DNA of 64,000 nt, taken from positions 1 to 64,000 of the forward strand of contig JARLHY010000124.1 in assembly GCA_031292015.1 (NCBI GenBank), written 5' to 3'. The translations under genes were made by a program, and so were the position numbers. Within the stretch, counting starts at the first letter, position 1. Each line of letters starts with the position of its first letter. Source of the stretch: Negativicutes bacterium. GTDB taxonomy: Bacteria; Bacillota_C; Negativicutes; Sporomusales_B; JARLHX01. The notes beneath the pieces are model-generated. The model was not told where the DNA came from. It saw nothing but the letters and a program-made list of their open reading frames with translations, and did not search any database. This document shows positions 51,305 through 59,853 of the stretch, one piece after another.

Positions 51305-52945
51305 TCATTTTTGCAATATGCCATGCTCGACCAACTTCCGCCACAGTGTTGTCGTGCTTATCCCCAGCCGTCGCGCTGCCCGGGCCCGATGCTGCTGCTC
51401 TTCCTTCAGAACCCGCAGCAAAATGCCCTTTTCCGTCTCCCGCAGCAGCCCCGCCAGGTCCACCGGCGCGTTGACGCCGATCGCCACAGGAGCGCTGCCG
51501 GCCGCCACAGGAATACCGCCGGCCGATTCGGCCTCAAACTGGGACGGCAGATGCCAGCGTTCCAGCACCTGTTCGCCAGGCTGCACCAGATTCAGCGAAC
51601 TTTCGATGCAGTTTTGCAGTTCCCGCACATTGCCAGGCCAGCCGTATTTCTGAAAAATGTCGATCACAGCAAGCGAAACGTCGACAACCATTTTCCCAAG
51701 GGTGTGGTTAAACTTTTCAATAAAAAATTTGGTCAGGGAAGGAATATCCTCTTGTCGCTCCCGCAAGGGCGGAACTTTTAGCTCCACGACGTTCAGACGG
51801 TAAAACAGATCTTCCCGGAACCGCTTTTCGGCGACCATTTGCCGCAAATTCTTGTTGGTGGCGGAAATAATCCGGACATTGACCCGGATCGGCTTAGTAC
51901 TGCCTATCCGCGTAACCTCCTGCTCCTGGATGACCCGCAGCAGCTTGGCCTGCAGTTCCCACTCCATTTCGCTGATCTCGTCAAAAAAAACCGTGCCGTC
52001 GTTGGCTGCTTCGAAGATGCCCTGACTGCCGCCCTTTTTGGCTCCGGTAAACGATCCTTCCACATGACCGAACAGATTGCTTTCGATCAGGGTCGCCGGA
52101 ATCGCCCCGCAGTTAACGGCGATGAAGGGCCGCTCCCGACGGCTGCTGGCATTGTGGATGGCCTGGGCGAAGAGTTCCTTCCCGGTGCCGGTTTCACCGT
52201 AAATAAGCACCGACGATATCCCCTGGGCAAGGTAGCCGGCTACTGTCTTGACCTTTTGAATGCTTTCGCTCTGCCCCAGAATATCGTCGAAATTGTACCT
52301 GGCGTACTGAAATTTTTTGACTTCCTCGATGAGTTTCTGCCGCTGCGACACCACCTGCTCGTTGTTAAACCCGAGGCCGTAGCTCTCGGTAATCGGCACG
52401 CGAACCGCAGTTGCCCCAGGAACCGACATCGACTTGCCGATGACCGGCTGCTGGGTAAGCATCGCCTGATGGGCCGCCTTGGATACCTTGCCGATATAAT
52501 GCTCGTTCTTCCGGCCCAGCGGATCAACGCTTTCCAGCCGGCAGCCCTCCCGGTCGAACAGCACCGCTTCCCCGCCGGCAACCCGGGCGATAAGCGGCAG
52601 GGCCTGGGACAGCGAGTCCCACAGCTTTTTGTCCCGCTCTACCCGTTCGACATTGCTGCCGCTGAGCACATAATCCCCGATGGGAAGAGCCCAAGCCTCA
52701 GCCTCCGGTTCAAGGCCGGACCGTCCGATGAGCGGGGCCTGTTTGACGGCGGCCTCCCGGGCCAGCGCATAGGTCACCCCACGCAGTTCTTTGAGTTCCC
52801 GTCCGTGGGAATCCACAGTTCTCAGCCGTCTGCCTTCCCGGTCGGTGACGGTGGCGAAACCGCCCGAGATTCTGCCGACATGCGTTAAAATTTCATACAG
52901 TTGACGCGCCAAAACGCGATTCGGCCCCATTTCCGGTTTTGCCAT
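51305..52945 (-). CDS. Sigma-54-dependent activator with duplicated sensor domain (probable nicotinate regulator)
   Basis: A 546-residue enhancer-binding protein. Residues about 31-97 and 127-194 are two copies of one sensor domain ('TDREGRRLRTVDSHGR' and 'FDREGCRLESVDPLGR'). The AAA+ domain (about 220-450) has Walker A 'GETGTGKE', the sigma-54 contact loop written GSFTGA (297-302) instead of GAFTGA, Walker B 'GTVFFDEISEM' and 'YGWPGNVRELQN'. The last 45 residues are a Fis-type helix-turn-helix ('RARAARRLGISTTTLWRKL'). The ATG follows GGAGG by eight bases. Position and promoter type make it the likely activator of ndhS and of the chemoreceptor gene; its own promoter is unclear. Confidence 0.92.
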   Translation of the reverse strand: MAKPEMGPNRVLARQLYEILTHVGRISGGFATVTDREGRRLRTVDSHGRELKELRGVTYALAREAAVKQAPLIGRSGLEPEAEAWALPIGDYVLSGSNVERVERDKKLWDSLSQALPLIARVAGGEAVLFDREGCRLESVDPLGRKNEHYIGKVSKAAHQAMLTQQPVIGKSMSVPGATAVRVPITESYGLGFNNEQVVSQRQKLIEEVKKFQYARYNFDDILGQSESIQKVKTVAGYLAQGISSVLIYGETGTGKELFAQAIHNASSRRERPFIAVNCGAIPATLIESNLFGHVEGSFTGAKKGGSQGIFEAANDGTVFFDEISEMEWELQAKLLRVIQEQEVTRIGSTKPIRVNVRIISATNKNLRQMVAEKRFREDLFYRLNVVELKVPPLRERQEDIPSLTKFFIEKFNHTLGKMVVDVSLAVIDIFQKYGWPGNVRELQNCIESSLNLVQPGEQVLERWHLPSQFEAESAGGIPVAAGSAPVAIGVNAPVDLAGLLRETEKGILLRVLKEEQQHRARAARRLGISTTTLWRKLVEHGILQK

Positions 52946-53073
52946 TCCCAGTTCCTCCGCCAGTCACTCTTTGGCTTGCCGCAAACTCCCGCGGCCACAA
53001 TAGTATCAATTGCAATATTAGTCCCGGGAGTCAAAATATCCTTCAAAAATTTTCGCCCAGGCGGTTCTTGTCG

Positions 53074-53117
53074 AAAAAAGAAAGACGCAGCAGGCATATC
53101 CGCGCCCCGCTGCGTCT
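53074..53117 (-). terminator. Rho-independent terminator of the dehydratase operon
   Basis: AGACGCAGC and GCTGCGTCT arms with a T-rich run (TTTCTTTTTT) on the complement strand, 40 bases past the CoA-transferase stop. Confidence 0.85.
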
Positions 53118-53156
53118 GACAGGTATAGCACTTCGATTACTTTTGTTCTTTCTCCT

Positions 53157-54359
53157 CTAAATGGTTTTATTGCTCCTCAGTGCGGCAATCTCTCCATCCG
53201 CCATACCCAGCAGCGATTTCAGCACCTCTTCGGTGTTCTGCCCCAGCTGGGGTGCCGGCTCGGCGTTGATTACCGAGGTCCCGGAAAAACGCATCGGCGT
53301 GGCTGGCAGCTTGACCGGGCCGACCAGCGGATCATTTACTTCCACGATCATGTCCCGCATCAACAGCTGCGGATCCTGCACCAGCTGCTCAATGTTCTGC
53401 ACCGGCGCCGACGGCACCTCATACTCTTCAAGGATGGCCAGCGGCGTCTTCACCTCCGGATAACTCTTCAGCCAGCCTTCGATCGCGCCGATCACGTCAT
53501 CCAGGTGTTTGGCCCTGGTTCCGGCGTCGCAGTAACGGGGATCGTCGATCATCTCCTTGCGGTTCATGGCGGTGCACAGCCGCGACCAAATGCCGGGATT
53601 CAACGCCCCGAGAACGACATAGTTTTCCCGGCCGGCGTCAAACACCCCGTAGGGAGCCATTGTCGCGTGGTGCCGCCCGCTGCGGTGCGGTTTGTCCTTC
53701 CCGTCCGACATGGTGTAGCGGGGAATGGCCGTTTCCAGGATGGCGGTCAGGCAGTCCCGCAGCGAAATGTCGATATACTGACCCGTTCCGGTCTTTTCCC
53801 GGTAATAAAGCGCCGCCATGATCGCGCCCAGAGCGTGGGCGCTGGCGTTTACGTCGCCGATGGATGTGCCTGAGCGCGTCGGCGTCCTGTCGGCGTCGCC
53901 GCTCATCCACATCAGGCCGCTCATCGCCTGGGCGACAATGTCGTAGCCCACCCGGCCGGAGTACGGCCCCTCCTGCCCGAAGGTTGAAATCGAGCACATG
54001 ATGATATCCGGTTTTACCTTTTTAAACTCATCGTAGGTGAATCCCAGCGACTTCATGACCCCTGGCTTGAAATTCTCGGTGATGATATCCGACTTGGCCG
54101 CAAGCTCCATGACAATTTTTTTGGCGGCCGGATCCTTCAGATTCAGCGTCATCGATTTCTTGCCCCGGTTGAGCATCAGATAGTAACCGCTCTGCCCGTT
54201 GTAGAACGGGGGCAGCAGCCTCTCGTCGGCTCCTTTTCCCGGCTGCTCGATCTTGATCACTTCCGCCCCCATGTCCCGCATCATCTGGGTCAGGTAGGGC
54301 CCTGCCAGCACCCGGGTAAAGTCCAGCACCCGAATGCCCTCAAGATTTCTTGCCGTCAC
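53157..54359 (-). CDS. Class III (CaiB/BaiF-type) CoA-transferase
   Basis: A 400-residue family III CoA-transferase that moves CoA between acyl-CoA and a free acid. 'LEGIRVLDFTRVLAGPYLTQMMRDMGAEVIKIEQP' (in part) is the family N-terminus, and the catalytic Asp is in 'RSGTSIGDVNASAHALGAIM'. The start overlaps the small cysteine-rich gene by four bases. As last gene of the dehydratase unit it probably charges the acid that the 4-hydroxybutyryl-CoA-dehydratase-like enzyme uses. The acid itself is unknown. Confidence 0.92.
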   Translation of the reverse strand: MTARNLEGIRVLDFTRVLAGPYLTQMMRDMGAEVIKIEQPGKGADERLLPPFYNGQSGYYLMLNRGKKSMTLNLKDPAAKKIVMELAAKSDIITENFKPGVMKSLGFTYDEFKKVKPDIIMCSISTFGQEGPYSGRVGYDIVAQAMSGLMWMSGDADRTPTRSGTSIGDVNASAHALGAIMAALYYREKTGTGQYIDISLRDCLTAILETAIPRYTMSDGKDKPHRSGRHHATMAPYGVFDAGRENYVVLGALNPGIWSRLCTAMNRKEMIDDPRYCDAGTRAKHLDDVIGAIEGWLKSYPEVKTPLAILEEYEVPSAPVQNIEQLVQDPQLLMRDMIVEVNDPLVGPVKLPATPMRFSGTSVINAEPAPQLGQNTEEVLKSLLGMADGEIAALRSNKTI

Positions 54360-54646
54360 TTTTTCTCACACTCCCGTAACGCTCTCAGTATTCTCGGCAG
54401 CAGTTCATTTTCCGCGACAGGCCAATAGTCGACGCAGTCGCCGGCCACAACCACCTGCGGCCCCAAAAAGGAAGGCCGGCTGCTACAGCCGACCGGACAG
54501 GCGTTCAAGATCAGCAAAACCTCATAATCCGGTTGTTCCCAGTGCACGAATTCCAGGTCCGGGGCCTTGGCGCCCAGTTCCTGAAGCACAGCCGGCGTAT
54601 CAATATAGGGATTGCAATTGCCGCAAAACTTAACCCCGACTTTCAT
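54356..54646 (-). CDS. Small cysteine-rich protein of unknown function
   Basis: A 96-residue soluble protein with five cysteines in three groups: 'KFCGNCNPYID' near the N-terminus, 'NACPVGCSSRP' in the middle and 'GDCVDYWPV' after it. The arrangement suggests an Fe-S or zinc site. I do not recognise a named family. It is wedged between the dehydratase gene (11 bases) and the CoA-transferase gene (four-base overlap), so it is certainly part of this unit and may be an electron donor or maturation factor for the Fe-S/flavin dehydratase. Confidence 0.75.
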   Translation of the reverse strand: MKVGVKFCGNCNPYIDTPAVLQELGAKAPDLEFVHWEQPDYEVLLILNACPVGCSSRPSFLGPQVVVAGDCVDYWPVAENELLPRILRALRECEKK

Positions 54647-54657
54647 ACATCTTCCGT

Positions 54658-56145
54658 CTATTTTCCCTTGGCCGCCGCCGCCTGCTCGGCCGCCTTGGCC
54701 GGCGAGGGCTTGACCCCGGCGATATGCAGGGCCAGTTTCTTTTTGTTTTCAAGGTTGGAAAGCTTGGAATACATTACTTTCTGGGCCTGGGGCGAGCCTG
54801 CGCCATGCATGCTTTCCACCAGGGCCGTCCCGCCGGTCATGTTTTCGATGAGCCGGGCGATTCTCAGCCGGTCTTCGGTGGAAACCGTCGCTACTCCCTT
54901 GAAATACTTTTCGACATACTTGCCAATATCAGGGTTGTTCAGATCGGACTCCGACGGCAGTGTCGCCGTGAGACCGCCGCCGACATCCTGGGCCAGCCGA
55001 TCGATATCGTAGATCAGGCGGGTTACGTTATGTTTACCGACATTCGCCAGCAGCGGATCGACGAAGTAGGCGCCGGAAGCGGTGGGTTTCCCTTCGGCCG
55101 AGCAGGCGATGGAGCAGGCATACAGCGTCTCGGTCAAATGGATCATTTCGTTGATTTTCTCTTTTACGTGAGCGGCCTTGCCGTAGCCGCTAATGTCAGC
55201 CATGACCGCGGCGGCCCCGATGACGACGTCGGACACGCCGCCCTTGCAGCCGCCGTAGTTCTGGCGGTGATAACAGGCGAAGCGTTCCACCAGCATCCCC
55301 GAAAACTCGACTTCGCCGCACATGAAGACCCGCTCCCACGGCACGAAAACATTCTCAAGGACCGTCAGGCATTCACCGCCGACGATGCCGTACCTGGCGT
55401 TGCCCTGGTCGATTTCTCCCTCGCACTTGCGGTCGTCATTGGTCTGGCGGCCGAAGATGTGCAGCACTCCCGGGGCATCGACGGGAATGGCGCAGGAAAC
55501 CGCGTAGTCCTTGTCTTCTTCCGACATGCCCATGGTCGGCATGATCAGCATCTCGTGGGAATTGACCATCCCGGTCATGTGGGCTTTGGCGCCCCGGATC
55601 ACGATACCCTTGTCGTTTTTCTCGACAATATGCACGAACATGTCCGGGTCGGCCTGCTGCCCCGGCCGCAGACTCCGGTCGCCCTTGGGGTCGGTCATCG
55701 CCCCGGCCACCATGATGTCGCTCTCCTGCACATACTCAATGAATTTTTTCAGTCTTGCATGATACGGCGTTCCGAGCTTGGCGTCCATCTCAAAGGTAGT
55801 GGTGTACAGCGCGTTCATCGCGTCAAAGCCCACGCAGCGCTGGTAACAGGTGCCTGTTTTCTGCGAGATCATCCGCAGCATCTTCACCTTTTTGAGCAGA
55901 TCATCAATACTTTGATGAATATGGGTGAACCGGTTGATCTTTTTCCCGGTCAGGTGGGATTTGACGGTCATCAGGTCTTCGTAGACCGGATCGTGGGCCA
56001 GATCGAAGGTCAGCGCGGCAGAGTTGACATGGCCGCGAATGAAGGGATGGTCCACAACCTCAGCGCTGTTGAGCAGTTGGCCTTTGACATAAACTTTGAT
56101 GTTGCGCAGACGCAAACTGTCGATATATTCTTTTCCTGTTCGCAT
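54658..56145 (-). CDS. 4-Hydroxybutyryl-CoA dehydratase / vinylacetyl-CoA isomerase family enzyme
   Basis: A 495-residue FAD and [4Fe-4S] radical dehydratase homologue. The four cluster ligands of the clostridial 4-hydroxybutyryl-CoA dehydratase are conserved with the same spacing: Cys100 and Cys104 in 'GTCYQRCVGF', His293 and Cys300 in 'CYHRQNYGGC'. This distinguishes it from flavin monooxygenases of the HpaB fold, which lack them. The C-terminal tail is Ala/Lys-rich. It lies in a sigma-54-type operon with a CoA-transferase, an SDR dehydrogenase and two permeases. A true 4-hydroxybutyrate pathway usually has a 4-hydroxybutyrate dehydrogenase and CoA-transferase of another family, so the substrate may differ. 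Confidence 0.9.
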   Translation of the reverse strand: MRTGKEYIDSLRLRNIKVYVKGQLLNSAEVVDHPFIRGHVNSAALTFDLAHDPVYEDLMTVKSHLTGKKINRFTHIHQSIDDLLKKVKMLRMISQKTGTCYQRCVGFDAMNALYTTTFEMDAKLGTPYHARLKKFIEYVQESDIMVAGAMTDPKGDRSLRPGQQADPDMFVHIVEKNDKGIVIRGAKAHMTGMVNSHEMLIMPTMGMSEEDKDYAVSCAIPVDAPGVLHIFGRQTNDDRKCEGEIDQGNARYGIVGGECLTVLENVFVPWERVFMCGEVEFSGMLVERFACYHRQNYGGCKGGVSDVVIGAAAVMADISGYGKAAHVKEKINEMIHLTETLYACSIACSAEGKPTASGAYFVDPLLANVGKHNVTRLIYDIDRLAQDVGGGLTATLPSESDLNNPDIGKYVEKYFKGVATVSTEDRLRIARLIENMTGGTALVESMHGAGSPQAQKVMYSKLSNLENKKKLALHIAGVKPSPAKAAEQAAAAKGK

Positions 56146-56198
56146 GATGTATCACCCTTTCAGTATATTTCCTGCAATTTTTAACCAGGTCAAATACG

Positions 56199-57512
56199 CT
56201 AACCCGCGGCGCGGGAAACGCTTGGCCCGGCAGCGGCATCCTGATGAAGCGGCTGATCCGGCTTGACGAAAAACCACAGTACGGCTCCCAGGGCGATGAC
56301 CACCGAAGTCAGGCTGAGGGCCGTCTGCCAGCCGAAGGATTTGACCAGCAGGGCGGTCACCGTCGGCGCCAAAAAACCGCCGACATTGGCCCAGGTGTTC
56401 ATCCAGGCCACCACCGAACCGCCGAACTTCTGTCCCAGGTCCTGGCAGGAGGCCCAAGAGGCCGTGTAGGTCAATCCGAGAAACCCCAAGGAGCAGGACA
56501 GCCACAGGATATTTTCGGTCGGCGTTGTGGCGTTTGCCCCTTTGTACAGCCCGATCCCGCAGAGAATCAGGCCGATGACGGCGATAACCGATCTGGCGTA
56601 AAACTTGGAATAACCCTGTTTCAGCATCCTGTCGCTGACAATCCCGCTCGACACCAGCGCAACGCAGATGGCGATCCAGGGATAGGCGGCGGCGATACCC
56701 ATCGCGGCCAGGCTGAGTCCCCTGGCTTCCAGGAGATAGATCGGCAGCCAGGACAGGAAGACGTACATAATGTAATTCACGGTACAGTACTGCAGCCCGA
56801 TGGCCCAAAACTGGGGCGAAAGCAAAAAGCGTCTCCAGGGAGCGGCTTCGTGCCTGGAATCAGCCTCGGCCTGAGCGGCGGTGGTCTGGGTGATATGCAG
56901 CACTTCGGCCTGATTGACCTTGGGATGGGAATGCGGATGGTCGCGGGAGCAGGCGTACCAAACCGCCGTCATGACGATCCCGGCCACCCCGTAAGCATAA
57001 AACACCGCCGGCCAGCCCCACTGGGTCATGATCCACACCGTCAGCGGCGGTCCCAGCGCCGGGCCGATAAAAGCGCCCGAAACCATGATCGAGCTGGAAA
57101 GCGCCTTTTCTTCCTTGCTGAACCATTTTGCCAAAAACGAGCCGTTATTGGGAAACAGAGGTCCTTCCCCCGCCCCGAACAGGAACCGTACCGCCAAAAA
57201 GCTGTAAAAGCCCCGGGCCATCGGCGTCAGGAAGGTGAAGATCGACCAGAAAAACATCGCTATGGAGCCGGTGAAGCGCAGACCCCACCGCTCCGACATC
57301 AGCCCGCCGGGTATTTGCATGCAGGTATAGGCCAGGAAAAACGCCGACATGGTCACACCCAGCTGAACCTTGTCAAAGCCGAAGTCCTTCATGATGAGCG
57401 GGCCGCAGATGGATAGGTTGACTCGGTCGAGATAAGCGACTAGGCAAGTGAGATAGACTAAGGATAAAAGAAACCACCGGATCCTGGTTGGCCTTTCCCC
57501 AAAACTAGTCAT
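56199..57512 (-). CDS. MFS permease, anion:cation symporter (ACS) type
   Basis: A 437-residue, 12-helix transporter similar to ACS-family importers of sugar acids and other carboxylates (ExuT/GudP type). 'VAYLDRVNLSICGPLIMKDFGF' in helix 1 and 'GLMSERWGLRFTGSIAMFFWS' (motif A region) are typical. It lies 53 bases upstream of the dehydratase gene and 100 bases downstream of the SDR gene. A second ACS-type permease (58403) heads the same unit. Confidence 0.9.
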   Translation of the reverse strand: MTSFGERPTRIRWFLLSLVYLTCLVAYLDRVNLSICGPLIMKDFGFDKVQLGVTMSAFFLAYTCMQIPGGLMSERWGLRFTGSIAMFFWSIFTFLTPMARGFYSFLAVRFLFGAGEGPLFPNNGSFLAKWFSKEEKALSSSIMVSGAFIGPALGPPLTVWIMTQWGWPAVFYAYGVAGIVMTAVWYACSRDHPHSHPKVNQAEVLHITQTTAAQAEADSRHEAAPWRRFLLSPQFWAIGLQYCTVNYIMYVFLSWLPIYLLEARGLSLAAMGIAAAYPWIAICVALVSSGIVSDRMLKQGYSKFYARSVIAVIGLILCGIGLYKGANATTPTENILWLSCSLGFLGLTYTASWASCQDLGQKFGGSVVAWMNTWANVGGFLAPTVTALLVKSFGWQTALSLTSVVIALGAVLWFFVKPDQPLHQDAAAGPSVSRAAG

Positions 57513-57612
57513 ACGCCCTCCTCAATACGATTCTTCCTTGCTGCGTATTAGAGAAGATCACCTAGACCGAAGACTTTCCCACCCCCTCCCGGCTAACCGC
57601 TTACCGATTTGT

Positions 57613-58380
57613 TCACTTTGCGGCCCAGCCGCCGTCCACCAGCAGCGTGTGCCCAGTAACATAGTTGGACCAGTCGGATGCCAGGAATACTACCGGCCCG
57701 GCCAGGTCCTCCATCTCTCCGAGCCGTCCCAGCGGCGTGGCGCTGAGGATAGAGTCCAGGCGCTCCTTGTCATTGAGCCAGCCGGCGGTCATCGGTGTAC
57801 GGATATAAGCCGGGCCGATGCAGTTGACGTTGATGTTGTACTGAGCCCACTCCAGAGCCAGCACCTTGGTCAGCTGGACAATCCCGCCCTTGCTGGAGCA
57901 GTACGCCGCCAGTCCCCAGGAGGTACCAACCACGCCGAAGATCGACGCGATGTTGATGATTTTGCCGCTCTTTTGCTTAATCATCTGCCGCCCCACTGCC
58001 TGGGCCACCAGGAAAATACCCTTCAAATTGGTGTCGACTACCTTGTCCCAGTCTGCTTCGGCGATTTCGGTCACCGGCTTTCGGATGTTCATCCCGGCGT
58101 TGTTCAGGAGAATGTCAATCTTGCCAAAAGCGGCTACCGCCTTTTCGACCATCTCACCGACTTGGGCCGGCGCCGTGACGTCACAGGAGAGGGCGATGGA
58201 CTTGCGGCCCATATCGCGCAGTTGCTGGGCAGCTGCTTCTCCCTCGGCCAAATTACGGCTGACAATCACGACATCAGCCCCGGCGTGGGCAAGAGCCTGA
58301 GCCATTCCGAACCCGATTCCCTTGCTTCCGCCTGTTACAACTGCGCTTTTTCCCGTTAGATCTGCACTGGGGAAATTCAT
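57613..58380 (-). CDS. Short-chain dehydrogenase/reductase
   Basis: A 255-residue classical SDR. It has the cofactor motif 'VTGGSKGIGFGMAQAL', 'LLNNAGMNIRKP' and the catalytic Ser/Tyr/Lys ('NIASIFGVVGTSWGLAAYCSSKGG'; in part). An Arg/Ser after the first strand ('IVSRNLAEG') leaves NADP or NAD open. The start ATG at 58378-58380 is ten bases after GGAGG; the frame back to 58461 lies in the preceding permease gene. Closest in feel to gluconate 5-dehydrogenase or 3-oxoacyl reductase; likely oxidises the hydroxy acid imported by the neighbouring permeases. Confidence 0.9.
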   Translation of the reverse strand: MNFPSADLTGKSAVVTGGSKGIGFGMAQALAHAGADVVIVSRNLAEGEAAAQQLRDMGRKSIALSCDVTAPAQVGEMVEKAVAAFGKIDILLNNAGMNIRKPVTEIAEADWDKVVDTNLKGIFLVAQAVGRQMIKQKSGKIINIASIFGVVGTSWGLAAYCSSKGGIVQLTKVLALEWAQYNINVNCIGPAYIRTPMTAGWLNDKERLDSILSATPLGRLGEMEDLAGPVVFLASDWSNYVTGHTLLVDGGWAAK

Positions 58381-58402
58381 ACACTGGTCACCTCCGTATA
58401 AA

Positions 58403-59737
58403 CTAGTCCGCCCCGCCTGCCTTGACCGCCGGCGGCGCTTCGTCGGCCACGCTGATTGCATAGGTTTCTTCCTTCAGCAAAAAGGTGGCGACAGCTGCCA
58501 GAGCCGAGCAGGTGGCGAACATAAGGAAAACTTTGTCATAGGATATCCCGGTTGCGGTTTTCTCCACAAGATAGCCGGCAATCAGCGGCGACAGGAAGGC
58601 GCCCATCTGGCCGATGCCATTGGTCAGACCGACGGCCGACCCCACAACCTCTTTAGGATACCGTATCTGGGGATAAGCGTAAATCACGCCCCAGACCAGG
58701 TTTACAAAGAAGCCGTTCAGAATCAGCATCGCGATCAGCGTTCCGGTGTTTCCTTTGGGAATCTGACCCAGATAAATCAGGATAGGAATAGCCACCAAAA
58801 AAGATATCAAAGCCACCGGCTTGGTTCTGTGAAATACCTTGTCCATGAGCGTCCCACCCAGCATGGTGGAGAAGAAGGCCACGGCGTAGGGCAGGGCAGA
58901 AAGCAGGCCCATTGTTTTAAGGTCCAGGCCATGCTGCTCGTAGAGGAAGGACGAAATCCACGCCGTGCTCCCCCAGTATACGGCCAGCAGGAAAAACAAC
59001 TGGGCCGTATACAGCCATAGGTTGACATCCTTGATAATAACTCCGATCCCAAGTTTTTTGACCGAAGTCTCCTCGGATATCAAGCCGGCCTTGATATGAT
59101 CGTATTCCTCCTGGGAAAGCCGGCCGCGCTTTAGCATATCCTCCGGTTTGTCGCTGACAAAATAGTAAAGCATAAAGATCCCGAACAGTCCCGGTATTGC
59201 CAGCCAGTAAAAGACCGTCCGCCAGTCGTTGCCCATCGCCGCCGCTACATTAGTGATAACGATCGGGATGACCGCCGGCGCGAAGGCCCAGGTCGTGGAA
59301 AAGAAGGCTGTCGCCCGTCCTTTTTCGCTTTTCGGGAACCAGTCGGCGATGGTCCGGTTGGCTGGGGAGAAATGGTGGCCTTCGCCCAGTCCCAGCCCGA
59401 GCCGCAGCAGGACGAACTGGGTGAAGGTCCGTACGATGCCGGTCAGGAAAGTCACCACCGTGAACACAGTGATAGCGATGGCCATAACTTTGCGCGAGCC
59501 GAATTTATCGGCAAGATAGCCGGCACTCACCTGGGCGCAGGCGTAGGCAAAGAAAAATATCGAAGCCGCGAAACCGATTTCTTGATGCGATAAGTCCAGA
59601 TCTTTCCTGATCAGGGGCAAAAAGGTCAGTACACTGATACGGTCGAAATAATTGATTACATAGAGCAGCCACAGCATGATCAGGATGACGTGCCGATAAC
59701 CCCAAAGCTTCTTCGTCGCTCCCTGAACCGAGTTCAT
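58403..59737 (-). CDS. MFS permease, ACS type (first gene of the dehydratase operon)
   Basis: A 444-residue, 12-helix transporter. 'INYFDRISVLTFLPLIRKDLDL' in helix 1 matches ACS-family carboxylate/sugar-acid permeases, and motif A is 'AGYLADKFGSRKVM'. It is the first gene behind the -24/-12 promoter at 59794 and is followed after 22 bases by the SDR gene. The presence of two ACS permeases in one unit suggests two related substrates or substrate/product exchange. Confidence 0.9.
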   Translation of the reverse strand: MNSVQGATKKLWGYRHVILIMLWLLYVINYFDRISVLTFLPLIRKDLDLSHQEIGFAASIFFFAYACAQVSAGYLADKFGSRKVMAIAITVFTVVTFLTGIVRTFTQFVLLRLGLGLGEGHHFSPANRTIADWFPKSEKGRATAFFSTTWAFAPAVIPIVITNVAAAMGNDWRTVFYWLAIPGLFGIFMLYYFVSDKPEDMLKRGRLSQEEYDHIKAGLISEETSVKKLGIGVIIKDVNLWLYTAQLFFLLAVYWGSTAWISSFLYEQHGLDLKTMGLLSALPYAVAFFSTMLGGTLMDKVFHRTKPVALISFLVAIPILIYLGQIPKGNTGTLIAMLILNGFFVNLVWGVIYAYPQIRYPKEVVGSAVGLTNGIGQMGAFLSPLIAGYLVEKTATGISYDKVFLMFATCSALAAVATFLLKEETYAISVADEAPPAVKAGGAD

Positions 59738-59793
59738 AACATTCCCCTCTCTTCTTATGCTTCCGCCAAATCTTCCTTGGCCCTATTTATAGA

Positions 59794-59809
59794 TGCAAGT
59801 ATCGTTCCA
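59794..59809 (-). promoter_or_regulatory. Sigma-54 (-24/-12) promoter of the permease-SDR-dehydratase operon
   Basis: The complement strand reads TGGAACGATACTTGCA: ten bases between GG and GC, and only one mismatch to TGGCACG-N4-TTGCA. It lies about 57 bases upstream of the permease start. Confidence 0.85.
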
Positions 59810-59853
59810 AAGCCGAATATTCGTAATATTCATATATAAAAGCCTAAAACAAA

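Noticed and set aside
51285..51325. TGGCACCATTTCATTTTTGCAA on the plus strand as a sigma-54 promoter
   Set aside because: The distance between GG and GC is 15 bases instead of ten, and it would read into an antisense direction at the activator stop codon.
53011..53029. Possible -24/-12 promoter upstream of the activator at 51305
   Set aside because: GG and GC have the right ten-base spacing on the complement strand, but the -24 side reads CGGGACT rather than TGGCACG, so the match is too weak to call.
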